In this document: positions 1-8,100 of the stretch, piece by piece
Layout: each line of letters starts with the position of its first letter
How positions within the stretch are numbered: the first letter of the stretch is position 1
Assembly: GCA_947372425.1 (NCBI GenBank)
Contig: CANBTQ010000006.1
Coordinates: 1 to 34,152, forward strand
Source: Comamonadaceae bacterium
GTDB lineage: Bacteria; Pseudomonadota; Gammaproteobacteria; Burkholderiales; Burkholderiaceae_C
Length of the DNA: 34,152 nucleotides
Reading direction: 5' to 3'
Position numbers and translations under genes: made by a program
Notes under the pieces: model-generated
Seen by the model: the letters and a program-made list of their open reading frames with translations, nothing else
Told to the model about the DNA's origin: nothing
The model's database searches: none

Positions 1-30
1 GAAATTTACGAATTGCTTGTCGCCAACCGC

Positions 31-1131
31 TCAGTGCCGGTTTTTGCGTTGAAAACCGGCCATGAACTCCAGCAACTGATCCACCGCCGTGCTGCTCAGG
101 GCGTTGTAAATGGAGGCGCGAATGCCGCCTATGGCACGGTGGCCCGCCAGACCCGAAAAGCCTGCCTCAGCGGACTCCGCCAGAAACCGCGTTTCCAGCT
201 CGGGGGACGGCAAATCAAACACCGCGTTCATCAGCGACCGGTCGGCGGCAGCAGCCCGGCCCCGGTAGAACTGGTCACTGGCATCCAGAAAGCGGTAAAT
301 CTTGCCGGCCTTTTGCTGGTTGATGCCATCCATGCGCGCCAGTCCACCCACCTGGTGCAGCAGCCAGCGGGTAACCAGCAGCGTGACGTAAATGGAGAAG
401 ACCGGGGGCGTGTTGAAGTTGGAGTGGGTGTTGATCTGGGTGCGGTAGTTCAGAAAGTCCGGCAAATCCGTGTTGGCGTCATCCAGCAGGTCATCCCGCA
501 TCAACACCATGGTGACACCCGCCGGGCCGATGTTTTTCTGCGCATGGGCGTAGATCAATGCAAAGCGCTCGGCCTCGCAGGGGCGCGACAGAAAGTCCGA
601 CGACATATCGCACACGCGCGGCACGTCGTCGCGCCCCAGCACGCGGTGAAACTGCAGGCCCTCAACGGTCTCGTTCGAGACGTAATGGAGATAGCGGGCG
701 TCTTCGGAAAACGCCAGCTCGTTATCCCCCGGCAGTCGGTTGAAGCTGCTTTCCTGACCACTCCACAGCACGCGCACCGCCCCTTCGCGCCGGGCTTCGA
801 TGATGGGCTTGGAGCTCCAGTAGCCGGTCTGTATGTACTCCGCCGCCTTGGACTGACCGCGCAGCAGCGTCATCGGCACCATGGAAAACTGCTGGGTAGC
901 GCCGCCTTGCAGCATCAGCACGTGATAATCGGTCCCCAGCCCCAGCAGCGTGCGCACGTTGTCTTCCAGCTCGGTAATCACCGAAGCAAACCAGTCCGAG
1001 CGGTGGCTGATGCCCAGCAAGGACAGGCGCGTGCCCGGTACCTCCAGAATGGCCTGCTGGATCTCGTCCAGTACACAGGCAGGCAGTACGCCGGGTCCAC
1101 CGGAAAAGTTCAATTGGTTATGGGGGTTCAT
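31..1131 (-). CDS. SerC-like class V aminotransferase (phosphoserine aminotransferase family)
   Basis: Protein MNPHNQLNFSGGPGVLPACVL...; N-terminal FSGGPG, QGGATQQF, PLP-lysine context AHAQKNIGPAG and C-terminal GHRAIGGIRASIYNA match SerC. Start chosen at ATG 1131 (ORF extends to 1206) because it forms an ATGA overlap with the upstream gene. Confidence 0.88.
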   Translation of the reverse strand: MNPHNQLNFSGGPGVLPACVLDEIQQAILEVPGTRLSLLGISHRSDWFASVITELEDNVRTLLGLGTDYHVLMLQGGATQQFSMVPMTLLRGQSKAAEYIQTGYWSSKPIIEARREGAVRVLWSGQESSFNRLPGDNELAFSEDARYLHYVSNETVEGLQFHRVLGRDDVPRVCDMSSDFLSRPCEAERFALIYAHAQKNIGPAGVTMVLMRDDLLDDANTDLPDFLNYRTQINTHSNFNTPPVFSIYVTLLVTRWLLHQVGGLARMDGINQQKAGKIYRFLDASDQFYRGRAAAADRSLMNAVFDLPSPELETRFLAESAEAGFSGLAGHRAIGGIRASIYNALSSTAVDQLLEFMAGFQRKNRH

Positions 1132-2411
1132 GCAATCACCTTGGAGCTGTGTCCGGACATGGTTGGTGCGCCAGCGGGCGGCAGCAAGCCGTAAAGAAGT
1201 TCGCAAAACGCATTCTTCGCCTTGGCGATATGGGCGTTCTTGTAGGGAAACAGGCTTTCCACGTCCATGGCATGCACCACACCGCCGTGGTCAATTTCAA
1301 ACAGCAGCAAATCCCCAGCAGCCGTTTCGGCGCAGTCCATCACCAGATAGTCCAGTTGCATGCGCTGGCTGATGGTGTCCAGTGCCACCCGGTGCTTTTC
1401 CACGAAGTGCGGGAATTCCTGCATGAAGCGGGCCTCTTCCACCCGCTTCCAGGACTCTGCATACATGCCCGCGTTGACGTAGTGAATCATCCAGTTCTCG
1501 GACACAGCCATGTGGCAGACAAATGCTTCGCCACCAATCAAGGCAATGCGGATTTTTTTGAAATGTCCCTGTGCATCGCGGTAGTCGATAAACGGGGCCG
1601 TGAAAAACGCGTCCTCCTGCAGCCCGGCAAGGTAAGGCGCAATGTCTGCCGCGCTGTCGATTTTTTGCAGGTCGGCACCGGCCTGGGACGTCAGTGGCCG
1701 CACAATTATCGGAAAGTCACAGTCCGCGAGCACCTGTGCGATGGTCGCCCGTCCGCTGGCCACGTCTTGCAACTGCTGGCGCGATACGCGCTGTGTTTGC
1801 GGTGCCAGCAAGCGGGGCACGCCCTGTAACAGCCGGCTGGCGCTATCGCGCCCGGTATGGTGCAAATAACGCGGGGAATTCAGCACCGGCCTGGGCCAAT
1901 CTTGCAGCGCGCCCTGCAGAGCCTGCAGCAGCGGCCGGTTGGCGTCTGAGTCAGAGATGCCGACAAACAAAATGTCATGTGCCGGCACAGCGGCCAGCAA
2001 GGCGTCTGCCGGCGTGACGTAATGGAAGACCAGCTCGATGTCCGACTGTTCCAGAAGGCACTCCAGCGGTGTGTTGGACTGGATGCTGCCCTGCGTTACC
2101 AACACCAGCAGCCGCAGCCGCGCGGGGAGCCGACTGGCCGGCAAGGTATATGTCTGCCGCAGGCTGAGCGCTTCGGCCTGAAACGCCAGGCCCAGGTCCT
2201 TCTGGTTCAGGCATTGCATGGCAATGGCCAGATTCATCAGCAGGTCTGCATTGCCGCTGTCCTCATCCAGCAGGTGCAACATGTGCTGGCTTGCCTGGCG
2301 CAGGTCTGCGCCTGCAATGCTGGCACGCAGAAACGGTGCCAGGCCGAGGTAGTCCAGGCAGGCGCCTCCTCGAACCAGCGCGTCAAAATCAGGTGGGGTG
2401 TGCAACGACAT
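1128..2411 (-). CDS. RimK-like ATP-grasp domain protein with a TPR-like N-terminal region
   Basis: C-terminal ATP-grasp-like segments (PIIVRPLTSQAGADLQKI, KKIRIALIGGEAFVCHMAVSENWMIHYVNAGM, LLLFEIDHGGVVHAMD). Start MSLHTPP at 2411 with AGAGG-like RBS upstream; alternative start at 2444. Confidence 0.7.
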   Translation of the reverse strand: MSLHTPPDFDALVRGGACLDYLGLAPFLRASIAGADLRQASQHMLHLLDEDSGNADLLMNLAIAMQCLNQKDLGLAFQAEALSLRQTYTLPASRLPARLRLLVLVTQGSIQSNTPLECLLEQSDIELVFHYVTPADALLAAVPAHDILFVGISDSDANRPLLQALQGALQDWPRPVLNSPRYLHHTGRDSASRLLQGVPRLLAPQTQRVSRQQLQDVASGRATIAQVLADCDFPIIVRPLTSQAGADLQKIDSAADIAPYLAGLQEDAFFTAPFIDYRDAQGHFKKIRIALIGGEAFVCHMAVSENWMIHYVNAGMYAESWKRVEEARFMQEFPHFVEKHRVALDTISQRMQLDYLVMDCAETAAGDLLLFEIDHGGVVHAMDVESLFPYKNAHIAKAKNAFCELLYGLLPPAGAPTMSGHSSKVIA

Positions 2412-2544
2412 GGGCCTCTTTGGGGATACAGCAACCGTCCACATGGACCATGCCGCTGCCCGATTGTCCCGGCGCCCCCCGAAAACTAAAGGCTTAAAAG
2501 CGGTCTAAACCCCCGCCATTTGGGCCCGCACAGACGGCCGTGCC

Positions 2545-4824
2545 CTACTCGCGCACGCAGTCCGCAAAGTAGTGCACCTTGCCGTCGGCATCCACCTCTT
2601 CCACCAGGCCGTGCACATCGGTCTCGAAGCCGGGGCAGCGGGTGTTGAACTCGCGGGCGAACTTGAGGTAATCAACAATCTTCTTGTTGAACACTTCGCC
2701 CGGGATCAGCAGCGGAATGCCGGGTGGGTACGGTGTCACCAGGCCGACGGTAATGCGGCCTTCCAGTTTGTCGATCTCCACGCGCTCGGTCTTGCGCAGC
2801 GCAATGTGCGCATAGGCATCGCTGGGCTTCATGGCGGGCTGCAGGTCGCTCAGGTAGACGTCGGTGGTCAGGCGTGCGATGTCGTACTTGGCGTAGAGCG
2901 CGTGCAGGTGCTGGCACAGGTCGGCCAGGCCCATCTTCTCGTAGCGCGGGTGCTTCTGGCAGAACTCCGGCAGGATGCGCCACATGGGCTGGTTCTTGTC
3001 GTAGTCGTCCTTGAACTGCTGTAGCGCGGTCAGCATGCTGTTCCAGCGGCCCTTGGTGATGCCGATGGTGAACATGATGAAAAAGCTGTACAGGCCGGTC
3101 TTTTCCACCACCACGCCGTGCTCGGCCAGGAACTTGGTCACCACGCTGGCCGGAATGCCGGTCTTGGCAAACGTACCGTTCAGGTCCATGCCGGGGGTGA
3201 CGATGGTGGCCTTGATCGGGTCCAGCATGTTGAAGCCGGTGGCCATCTTGCCAAAGCCGTGCCAGTTGACCTTGACGGACTTGGCGGCCTTGCTTTCGCC
3301 TTTGAGAACCCAGTCGCTGGCGCGGCCAATGCCTTCTTCGGCAAACTTTTCCGGGCCCCAGACCTTGAACCACCAGTCGGCACCGTATTCCTCATCAATC
3401 TTGCGCATGGCCCGGCGGAAGTCCAGCGCCTCGGCAATGCTTTCTTCCACTAGGGCGGTGCCGCCGGGCGGCTCCATCATGGCGGCCGCCACATCGCAGC
3501 TGGCGATGATGCTGTACTGCGGGCTGGTGCTGGTATGCATCAGATACGCCTCGTTGAACAGCGGGCGGTCCAGCTTGACGGTTTGCGAGTCCTGCACCAG
3601 CACATGGCTGGCCTGGCTGATACCGGCCAGCAGCTTGTGGATGGACTGGGTGGCGTAGACCATGGCGTTCACCGGGCGCGCGCGCTTCTTGCCCATGGAG
3701 TGGTAGCTGCCATAGAACGGGTGGAAGGCTGCGTGCGGCAGCCAGGCCTCGTCAAAGTGCAGGTTTTCCACGTAGCCATCGAGCATGGTCTTGATGGTCT
3801 CGGTGTTGTAGAGCACACCGTCGTAGGTGGATTGCGTCAGCGTCAGCACGCGCGGCTTGACCTTCTTGGCGTCCACGCCCTTGAGCAAGGGGTTGGCCTT
3901 GATCTTGGCCTGGATGGAGGCAATCTCGAACTCTTCCTTGGGGATGGGGCCGATGATGCCGAAGTGGTTGCGCGTCGGCTTCAAAAACACGGGGATGGCC
4001 CCGGTCATGATGATGCTGTGCAGGATGGACTTGTGGCAGTTGCGGTCCACCACCACCACATCGCCCGGCGCCACCGTGTGGTGCCAGACCATCTTGTTGG
4101 AGGTGCTGGTGCCGTTGGTGACAAAAAAGCAGTGGTCCGCATTGAAGATGCGCGCTGCGTTGCGCTCGCTGGCACCGATGGCGCCGTCGTGGTCCAGCAA
4201 CTGGCCCAGCTCTTCCACCGCGTTGCAGACGTCGGCGCGCAGCATGTTCTCGCCAAAGAACTGGTGAAACATCTGGCCCACCGGGCTCTTCAGGAAGGCG
4301 ACACCACCCGAGTGGCCGGGGCAATGCCAGCTGTAGGAGCCATCCTCGGCATAGTCCAGCAAGGCCTTGAAGAACGGCGGCTGCACGCCTTCGAGGTAGC
4401 TCTTGGCCTCGCGGATGATGTGGCGCGCCACGAATTCTGGCGTGTCCTCGAACATATGGATAAAGCCGTGCAGCTCGCGCAGGATGTCGTTGGGGATGTG
4501 GCGGCTGGTCTTGGTCTCGCCATAGACGTAAATCGGCACATCCAGGTTCTTGCGCCGCACCTCTTCAATAAAGTGGCGCAGGTTCAGCACCGCCGGGTCC
4601 AGATCCGGGCCGGGTGTGAACTCTTCGTCGTCAATGGATAGGATGAAGGCGCTGGCACGCGACTGCTGTTGGGCAAACTGGCTCAGGTCGCCATAGCTGG
4701 TAACGCCCAGCACCTCAAGACCCTCGGATTCAATGGCTTGTGCCAGTGCCCGGATACCCAGGCCAGATGTATTTTCCGAGCGAAAGTCTTCATCGATGAT
4801 GATGATGGGAAAGCGAAACTTCAT
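2545..4824 (-). CDS. Orn/Lys/Arg decarboxylase (PLP-dependent, class I inducible type)
   Basis: MKFRFPIIIIDEDF...; SYSWHCPGHSGGVAF, DRNCHKSILHS, PLP-lysine region ATQSIHKLLAGISQAS, C-terminal GLVTPYPPGIPLLIPGE. Start set to ATG 4824 rather than the longer ORF to 4971. Substrate not resolvable by eye. Confidence 0.93.
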   Translation of the reverse strand: MKFRFPIIIIDEDFRSENTSGLGIRALAQAIESEGLEVLGVTSYGDLSQFAQQQSRASAFILSIDDEEFTPGPDLDPAVLNLRHFIEEVRRKNLDVPIYVYGETKTSRHIPNDILRELHGFIHMFEDTPEFVARHIIREAKSYLEGVQPPFFKALLDYAEDGSYSWHCPGHSGGVAFLKSPVGQMFHQFFGENMLRADVCNAVEELGQLLDHDGAIGASERNAARIFNADHCFFVTNGTSTSNKMVWHHTVAPGDVVVVDRNCHKSILHSIIMTGAIPVFLKPTRNHFGIIGPIPKEEFEIASIQAKIKANPLLKGVDAKKVKPRVLTLTQSTYDGVLYNTETIKTMLDGYVENLHFDEAWLPHAAFHPFYGSYHSMGKKRARPVNAMVYATQSIHKLLAGISQASHVLVQDSQTVKLDRPLFNEAYLMHTSTSPQYSIIASCDVAAAMMEPPGGTALVEESIAEALDFRRAMRKIDEEYGADWWFKVWGPEKFAEEGIGRASDWVLKGESKAAKSVKVNWHGFGKMATGFNMLDPIKATIVTPGMDLNGTFAKTGIPASVVTKFLAEHGVVVEKTGLYSFFIMFTIGITKGRWNSMLTALQQFKDDYDKNQPMWRILPEFCQKHPRYEKMGLADLCQHLHALYAKYDIARLTTDVYLSDLQPAMKPSDAYAHIALRKTERVEIDKLEGRITVGLVTPYPPGIPLLIPGEVFNKKIVDYLKFAREFNTRCPGFETDVHGLVEEVDADGKVHYFADCVRE

Positions 4825-4958
4825 GGCGGGCCTCCAACGACAGGGCAAAAAGACAGCAAATAGCCGCGAAGTGTATTCACTATTGGTGTGGGATTTGTTG
4901 CAGTGCAAACCTTTTGGCACACAATGTGGCGTCATCAACACAGCGAGACTCTTCGAAC

Positions 4959-5387
4959 ATGGCTGAATCAACCCTCTGGTGGCTGGCTACCGGTGGCGCC
5001 ATCGCAGTGGAACTGCTGACCGGCACCTTTTACCTGCTGATGCTCGCCGTCGGCCTGGCGGCCGCAGCCCTTTCGGCCCACCTGGGCATGAGCCAGACCG
5101 TGCAGATTGTGGTTGCCGCCGCGGTTGGCGGGGGTGCCGTGGTCACCTGGCACCTGCGACAGATGCGGCGCCCCAACCAGGAACCACCGGCCCAGGCCAA
5201 CGCCAACGTCAATCTGGACATTGGCGAAATCGTGCAGGTGGACGCATGGAACGCAGACGGCACGGCCGACGTGCATTACCGCGGCGCGCACTGGACAGCG
5301 CTGCCTCGCAACGGCATCGTGGCAGGCACCGGCCCGCACCGTGTGGTCGAACTGGTGGGCAGTCGGCTGCTGGTCGACAAGATCTAG
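4959..5387 (+). CDS. NfeD-family membrane protein
   Basis: MAESTLWWLATGGAIAVELLTGTFYLLMLAVGLAAA...; hydrophobic N-terminus plus OB-like C-terminal (IGEIVQVDAWNADGTADVHYRGAHWTA); immediately upstream of an SPFH gene as is typical. Confidence 0.85.
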   Translation: MAESTLWWLATGGAIAVELLTGTFYLLMLAVGLAAAALSAHLGMSQTVQIVVAAAVGGGAVVTWHLRQMRRPNQEPPAQANANVNLDIGEIVQVDAWNADGTADVHYRGAHWTALPRNGIVAGTGPHRVVELVGSRLLVDKI

Positions 5388-5412
5388 TCAAAAAATCACA
5401 ACAGGAAACGCC

Positions 5413-6321
5413 ATGGAAATTGCACTCGTACTACTCGTCATCGCCGTCATCTTTATCAGCCGCAGCATCAAGGTCGTGCCCCAGCAGCACGCCTGGGTCA
5501 TCGAGCGCCTGGGCAAATACCACAGCACCCTCACCCCGGGCCTGAACATCCTGGTGCCCTTTGTGGACCGGGTCGCCTACAAGCATGTGCTCAAAGAAAT
5601 CCCGCTGGACATTGCCAGCCAGGTCTGCATCACGCGTGACAACACGCAGTTGCAGGTGGACGGCATTCTGTACTTCCAGGTGACCGATGCCATGCGCGCC
5701 AGCTACGGCTCCAGCAACTACATCGTGGCCATCTCGCAACTGGCCCAGACCAGCCTGCGCTCGGTCATCGGCAAGCTCGAACTGGACAAGACCTTTGAGG
5801 AGCGCGACATCATCAACGCCCAGGTGGTGGCAGCGATTGACGAGGCCGCATTGAACTGGGGCGTGAAGGTGCTGCGCTATGAAATCAAGGACCTGACGCC
5901 ACCGAAAGAAATCTTGCACGCCATGCAGGCGCAAATTACCGCCGAGCGCGGTAAGCGCGCCCTGATTGCCGCCTCCGAGGGCCGCCGCCAGGAGCAGATC
6001 AATATCGCCACCGGCGAGCGCGAGGCCTTTATCGCCCGCTCCGAGGGTGAAAAGCAGGCCGCCATCAACCAGGCCCAGGGCCAGGCTGCCGCCATCACCG
6101 CCGTGGCCGATGCCACAGCCGGCGCGATTGAGCGCATTGCCGCCGCCATCCGCCAGCCCGGCGGCGAGCAGGCCGTGCAACTCAAGGTGGCTGAAAAAGC
6201 GGTGGAGGCCTATAGCAAGGTGGCATCCGACGCCACCACCACGCTGATCATCCCCGGCAATATGAGCGAGGTATCCACCCTGATCGCCACCGCCATGAAG
6301 ATGCTGCAAACAGGCAAGTAG
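5413..6321 (+). CDS. qmcA: SPFH/band-7 domain protein (QmcA/paraslipin-like)
   Basis: MEIALVLLVIAVIFISRSIKVVPQQHAWVIERLGKYHSTLTPGLNILVPFVDRVAYKH... and Q/A-rich coiled-coil ERGKRALIAASEGRRQEQINIATGEREAFIARSEGEKQAAINQAQGQA. Confidence 0.93.
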   Translation: MEIALVLLVIAVIFISRSIKVVPQQHAWVIERLGKYHSTLTPGLNILVPFVDRVAYKHVLKEIPLDIASQVCITRDNTQLQVDGILYFQVTDAMRASYGSSNYIVAISQLAQTSLRSVIGKLELDKTFEERDIINAQVVAAIDEAALNWGVKVLRYEIKDLTPPKEILHAMQAQITAERGKRALIAASEGRRQEQINIATGEREAFIARSEGEKQAAINQAQGQAAAITAVADATAGAIERIAAAIRQPGGEQAVQLKVAEKAVEAYSKVASDATTTLIIPGNMSEVSTLIATAMKMLQTGK

Positions 6322-6343
6322 CAAACTGTTACAGACGCTTCAT

Positions 6344-6462
6344 CCGGTGTTTACGCCGGGAGCGCATTGTCGGGTTGTGGCGAGTTAACGCCTCCCTGCT
6401 TCCTCCCTGGCAGGCCATCACCCGATGGTTTTGACCCAGCCTTTGTGCTGGGTTCTCTTTTT
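6344..6462 (+). ncRNA. Candidate structured RNA with intrinsic terminator (free sRNA or 5' UTR element)
   Basis: Manual folding: ccgg 6344-6347/ccgg 6356-6359; cgggt 6371-6375/acccg 6420-6424 enclosing ggcg 6379-6382/cgcc 6389-6392 and cctgc 6395-6399/gcagg 6410-6414; followed by the terminator-like hairpin at 6434-6462. CU-rich loop TTCCTCCCTG. Confidence 0.4.
6434..6462 (+). terminator. Rho-independent terminator-like hairpin with U-tract
   Basis: ACCCAGC (6434-6440) CTTTGT GCTGGGT (6447-6453) then TCTCTTTTT. A second hairpin GGTTCTC-TTTTT-GAGAACC (6451-6469) overlaps it. Confidence 0.6.
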
Positions 6463-6523
6463 GAGAACCATGCCAAACGCTTTGATACATGTCATGGTCT
6501 GCCGCAAACCGGCGCCCTACGCT

Positions 6524-6560
6524 TGCCCCTGTTTTCAACCCACGCCAAAGAAAAGGGGCA
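6524..6560 (+). promoter_or_regulatory. Predicted hairpin occluding the Shine-Dalgarno of the downstream Cache gene
   Basis: TGCCCCT-G-TTTT (6524-6535) pairs with AAAAGGGGCA (6551-6560); AAGGGG lies just upstream of ATG 6564. Confidence 0.45.
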
Positions 6561-6563
6561 CGT

Positions 6564-7454
6564 ATGAAAGTAATTCGTTCTGGCGCAGCCGGTCTGTGCA
6601 TGGCCTGTGGCCTGCTATTCGCCAACGCAGGCCATGCCGCCGATGCACCGGTTCCGCCCCAGTTGGGCTCGGTGGAGCGCGCCAAGGCCGGCCGGGCCAG
6701 TGAACTGCTGGATGCCGCCGTGGCCTTCCTGCGGCGCAACGGCACCGAGGCGGCTTTCCAGGCCTTCAATGACCCCCAGGGCAGTTTTGTTTACGGTCCC
6801 TACTACGTCTTTGTGGTGGACTCTGGGGGCCTGATGCGCGCCAACGGAGGCACCCAGATGTCCCTGGCTGGTGTGAATGCCCTGGACCTGCGTGACGCTG
6901 CAGGCAAGCCGTTCATCCGCGACCTGTTGGCCACTGCTGCGCTCAAGCCCACTGGATCGGTCGAATACCGCTGGCTGAATCCGGAAGACCACCGCATCGA
7001 GGTCAAGGTCAGCCTGTATGCCAAGGTGGACTCCTATGTTGTCAGCGTTGGCTACTACACACCCCGCGCCACGCGCCAGGAAGCCCAGGCACTGCTGGAG
7101 CGTGCGGTGGACTTTCTGAAGCAAGCCGGCCCGGAGCAGGCCTTTAGCGCCTTCAACAATCCGCAGGGCGGCTACATGCAGGACGACCAGTATGTGTTTG
7201 CCGTGGGCCTGGACGATGGCCGCTACCGCGCCTCGGGCGCATCGCCCCAGCTCAACGGCATGGATGTGCGGGGCATGAAAGACGCTGCCGGCACCCCTTT
7301 GTTTGAAAACATGATTAGCCTGGCCCGCAAGTCCGGCAGTGGAACGGTGGAATACGTTTGGCGCAACCCGGCCACCAATGCGGTGGAAACCAAGCACACG
7401 CTGATACAGCGTGTGGGTGATGTGTTGCTGGGCGTGGGCTACTACACGCGCTAA
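6564..7454 (+). CDS. Secreted/periplasmic protein with two tandem single-Cache-like domains
   Basis: Signal peptide MKVIRSGAAGLCMACGLLFANAGHA; two homologous halves (AVAFLRRNGTEAAFQAFNDPQGSFVYGPYYVFVVD.../AVDFLKQAGPEQAFSAFNNPQGGYMQDDQYVFAVG...), each ending VGYYT(P)R. No TM or signalling domain after the Cache units. Confidence 0.8.
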   Translation: MKVIRSGAAGLCMACGLLFANAGHAADAPVPPQLGSVERAKAGRASELLDAAVAFLRRNGTEAAFQAFNDPQGSFVYGPYYVFVVDSGGLMRANGGTQMSLAGVNALDLRDAAGKPFIRDLLATAALKPTGSVEYRWLNPEDHRIEVKVSLYAKVDSYVVSVGYYTPRATRQEAQALLERAVDFLKQAGPEQAFSAFNNPQGGYMQDDQYVFAVGLDDGRYRASGASPQLNGMDVRGMKDAAGTPLFENMISLARKSGSGTVEYVWRNPATNAVETKHTLIQRVGDVLLGVGYYTR

Positions 7455-7474
7455 CACGCTGCAGCCAAGCACCG

Positions 7475-7510
7475 CGGCCCGCCCGCCACCCGGCGCAGCG
7501 GGCCGTTTTT
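7475..7510 (+). terminator. Rho-independent terminator after the Cache gene
   Basis: CGGCCCGC (7475-7482) ... GCGGGCCG (7498-7505) followed by TTTTT. Confidence 0.75.
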
Positions 7511-7516
7511 GCGCCC

Positions 7517-7554
7517 AACAAAAAAGCCCCAGCTTCACAGGGAAACTAGGGCTT
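7517..7554 (-). terminator. Rho-independent terminator downstream of tRNA-Ser (minus strand)
   Basis: Minus strand reads AAGCCCTAG...CTGGGGCTTTTTTGTTGG: AGCCC/GGGCT stem followed by T6. Confidence 0.65.
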
Positions 7555-7600
7555 CTAGGTGCTTGTCGTGGACTGGTTAAGACCCACAAAGACTTTTTTC

Positions 7601-7690
7601 TGGCGGAGCAGGCGGGATTCGAACCCGCGGTGGGTTTAACCCCACGCACGCTTTCCAGGCGTGTGACTTAAACCACTCATCCACCGCTCC
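7601..7690 (-). tRNA. tRNA-Ser (anticodon GGA), CCA encoded
   Basis: Reverse complement GGAGCGGTGGATGAGTGGTTTAAGTCACACGCCTGGAAAGCGTGCGTGGGGTTAAACCCACCGCGGGTTCGAATCCCGCCTGCTCCGCCA; long variable arm, T-loop GGTTCGAATCC, anticodon GGA in CACGCCTGGAAAGCGTG. Confidence 0.96.
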
Positions 7691-7742
7691 AGAGCCTCGT
7701 ATTCTAGCATCAAGCAAGGGCCGGTTTTGACCTTGCGCAGCT

Positions 7743-8099
7743 TTAGTTGCGATCCGATGGGTCGGGCAAGGCCTGCTCAATGGCTTCGCGCACGGCCTCT
7801 TCAATCTGCAGGTGCAGTGACGGCAGCAAGGCGCTGTACTGGGCCTCAAAAAGTTCCTGGGCGATATTGCGCAACTCGGCTTCCAGTTGCGGGCGCACCA
7901 GCTTGATGAGTTGCTGCGCCAAGGCGTGGCGGTCCGGGACCACAGGCACTGGCGGCGCCGGGGTGTAGGCAGGCGCCGGCACCTCCATCGCCGTGGAGGC
8001 TTGCTCGCTCACAGGCGGGGCCACCACCTTGCCCAGATCGGCGGGATGGACCACCTCGGTCAGCGTGGGCAGGTAACGGGGTGGCAAGCGGCTGCTCAT
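7743..8099 (-). CDS. Conserved hypothetical protein, proline-rich N-terminus and helical C-terminus
   Basis: MSSRLPPRYLPTLTEVVHPADLGK...; start sits 1 nt after the holC stop, consistent with an operon pepA-holC-orf. Confidence 0.7.
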   Translation of the reverse strand: MSSRLPPRYLPTLTEVVHPADLGKVVAPPVSEQASTAMEVPAPAYTPAPPVPVVPDRHALAQQLIKLVRPQLEAELRNIAQELFEAQYSALLPSLHLQIEEAVREAIEQALPDPSDRN

Positions 8100-8100
8100 G

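Noticed and set aside
13-1194. 393-aa plus-strand ORF antisense to the SerC-like gene
   Set aside because: Low-information antisense frame; minus strand has SerC motifs.
6329-6769. 146-aa minus-strand ORF across the intergenic RNA region
   Set aside because: Overlaps the structured RNA and the Cache gene on the opposite strand; no RBS or domain seen. Its C-terminal end (TRHNPTMRSRRKHRMKRL) is simply the antisense translation of the structured region.
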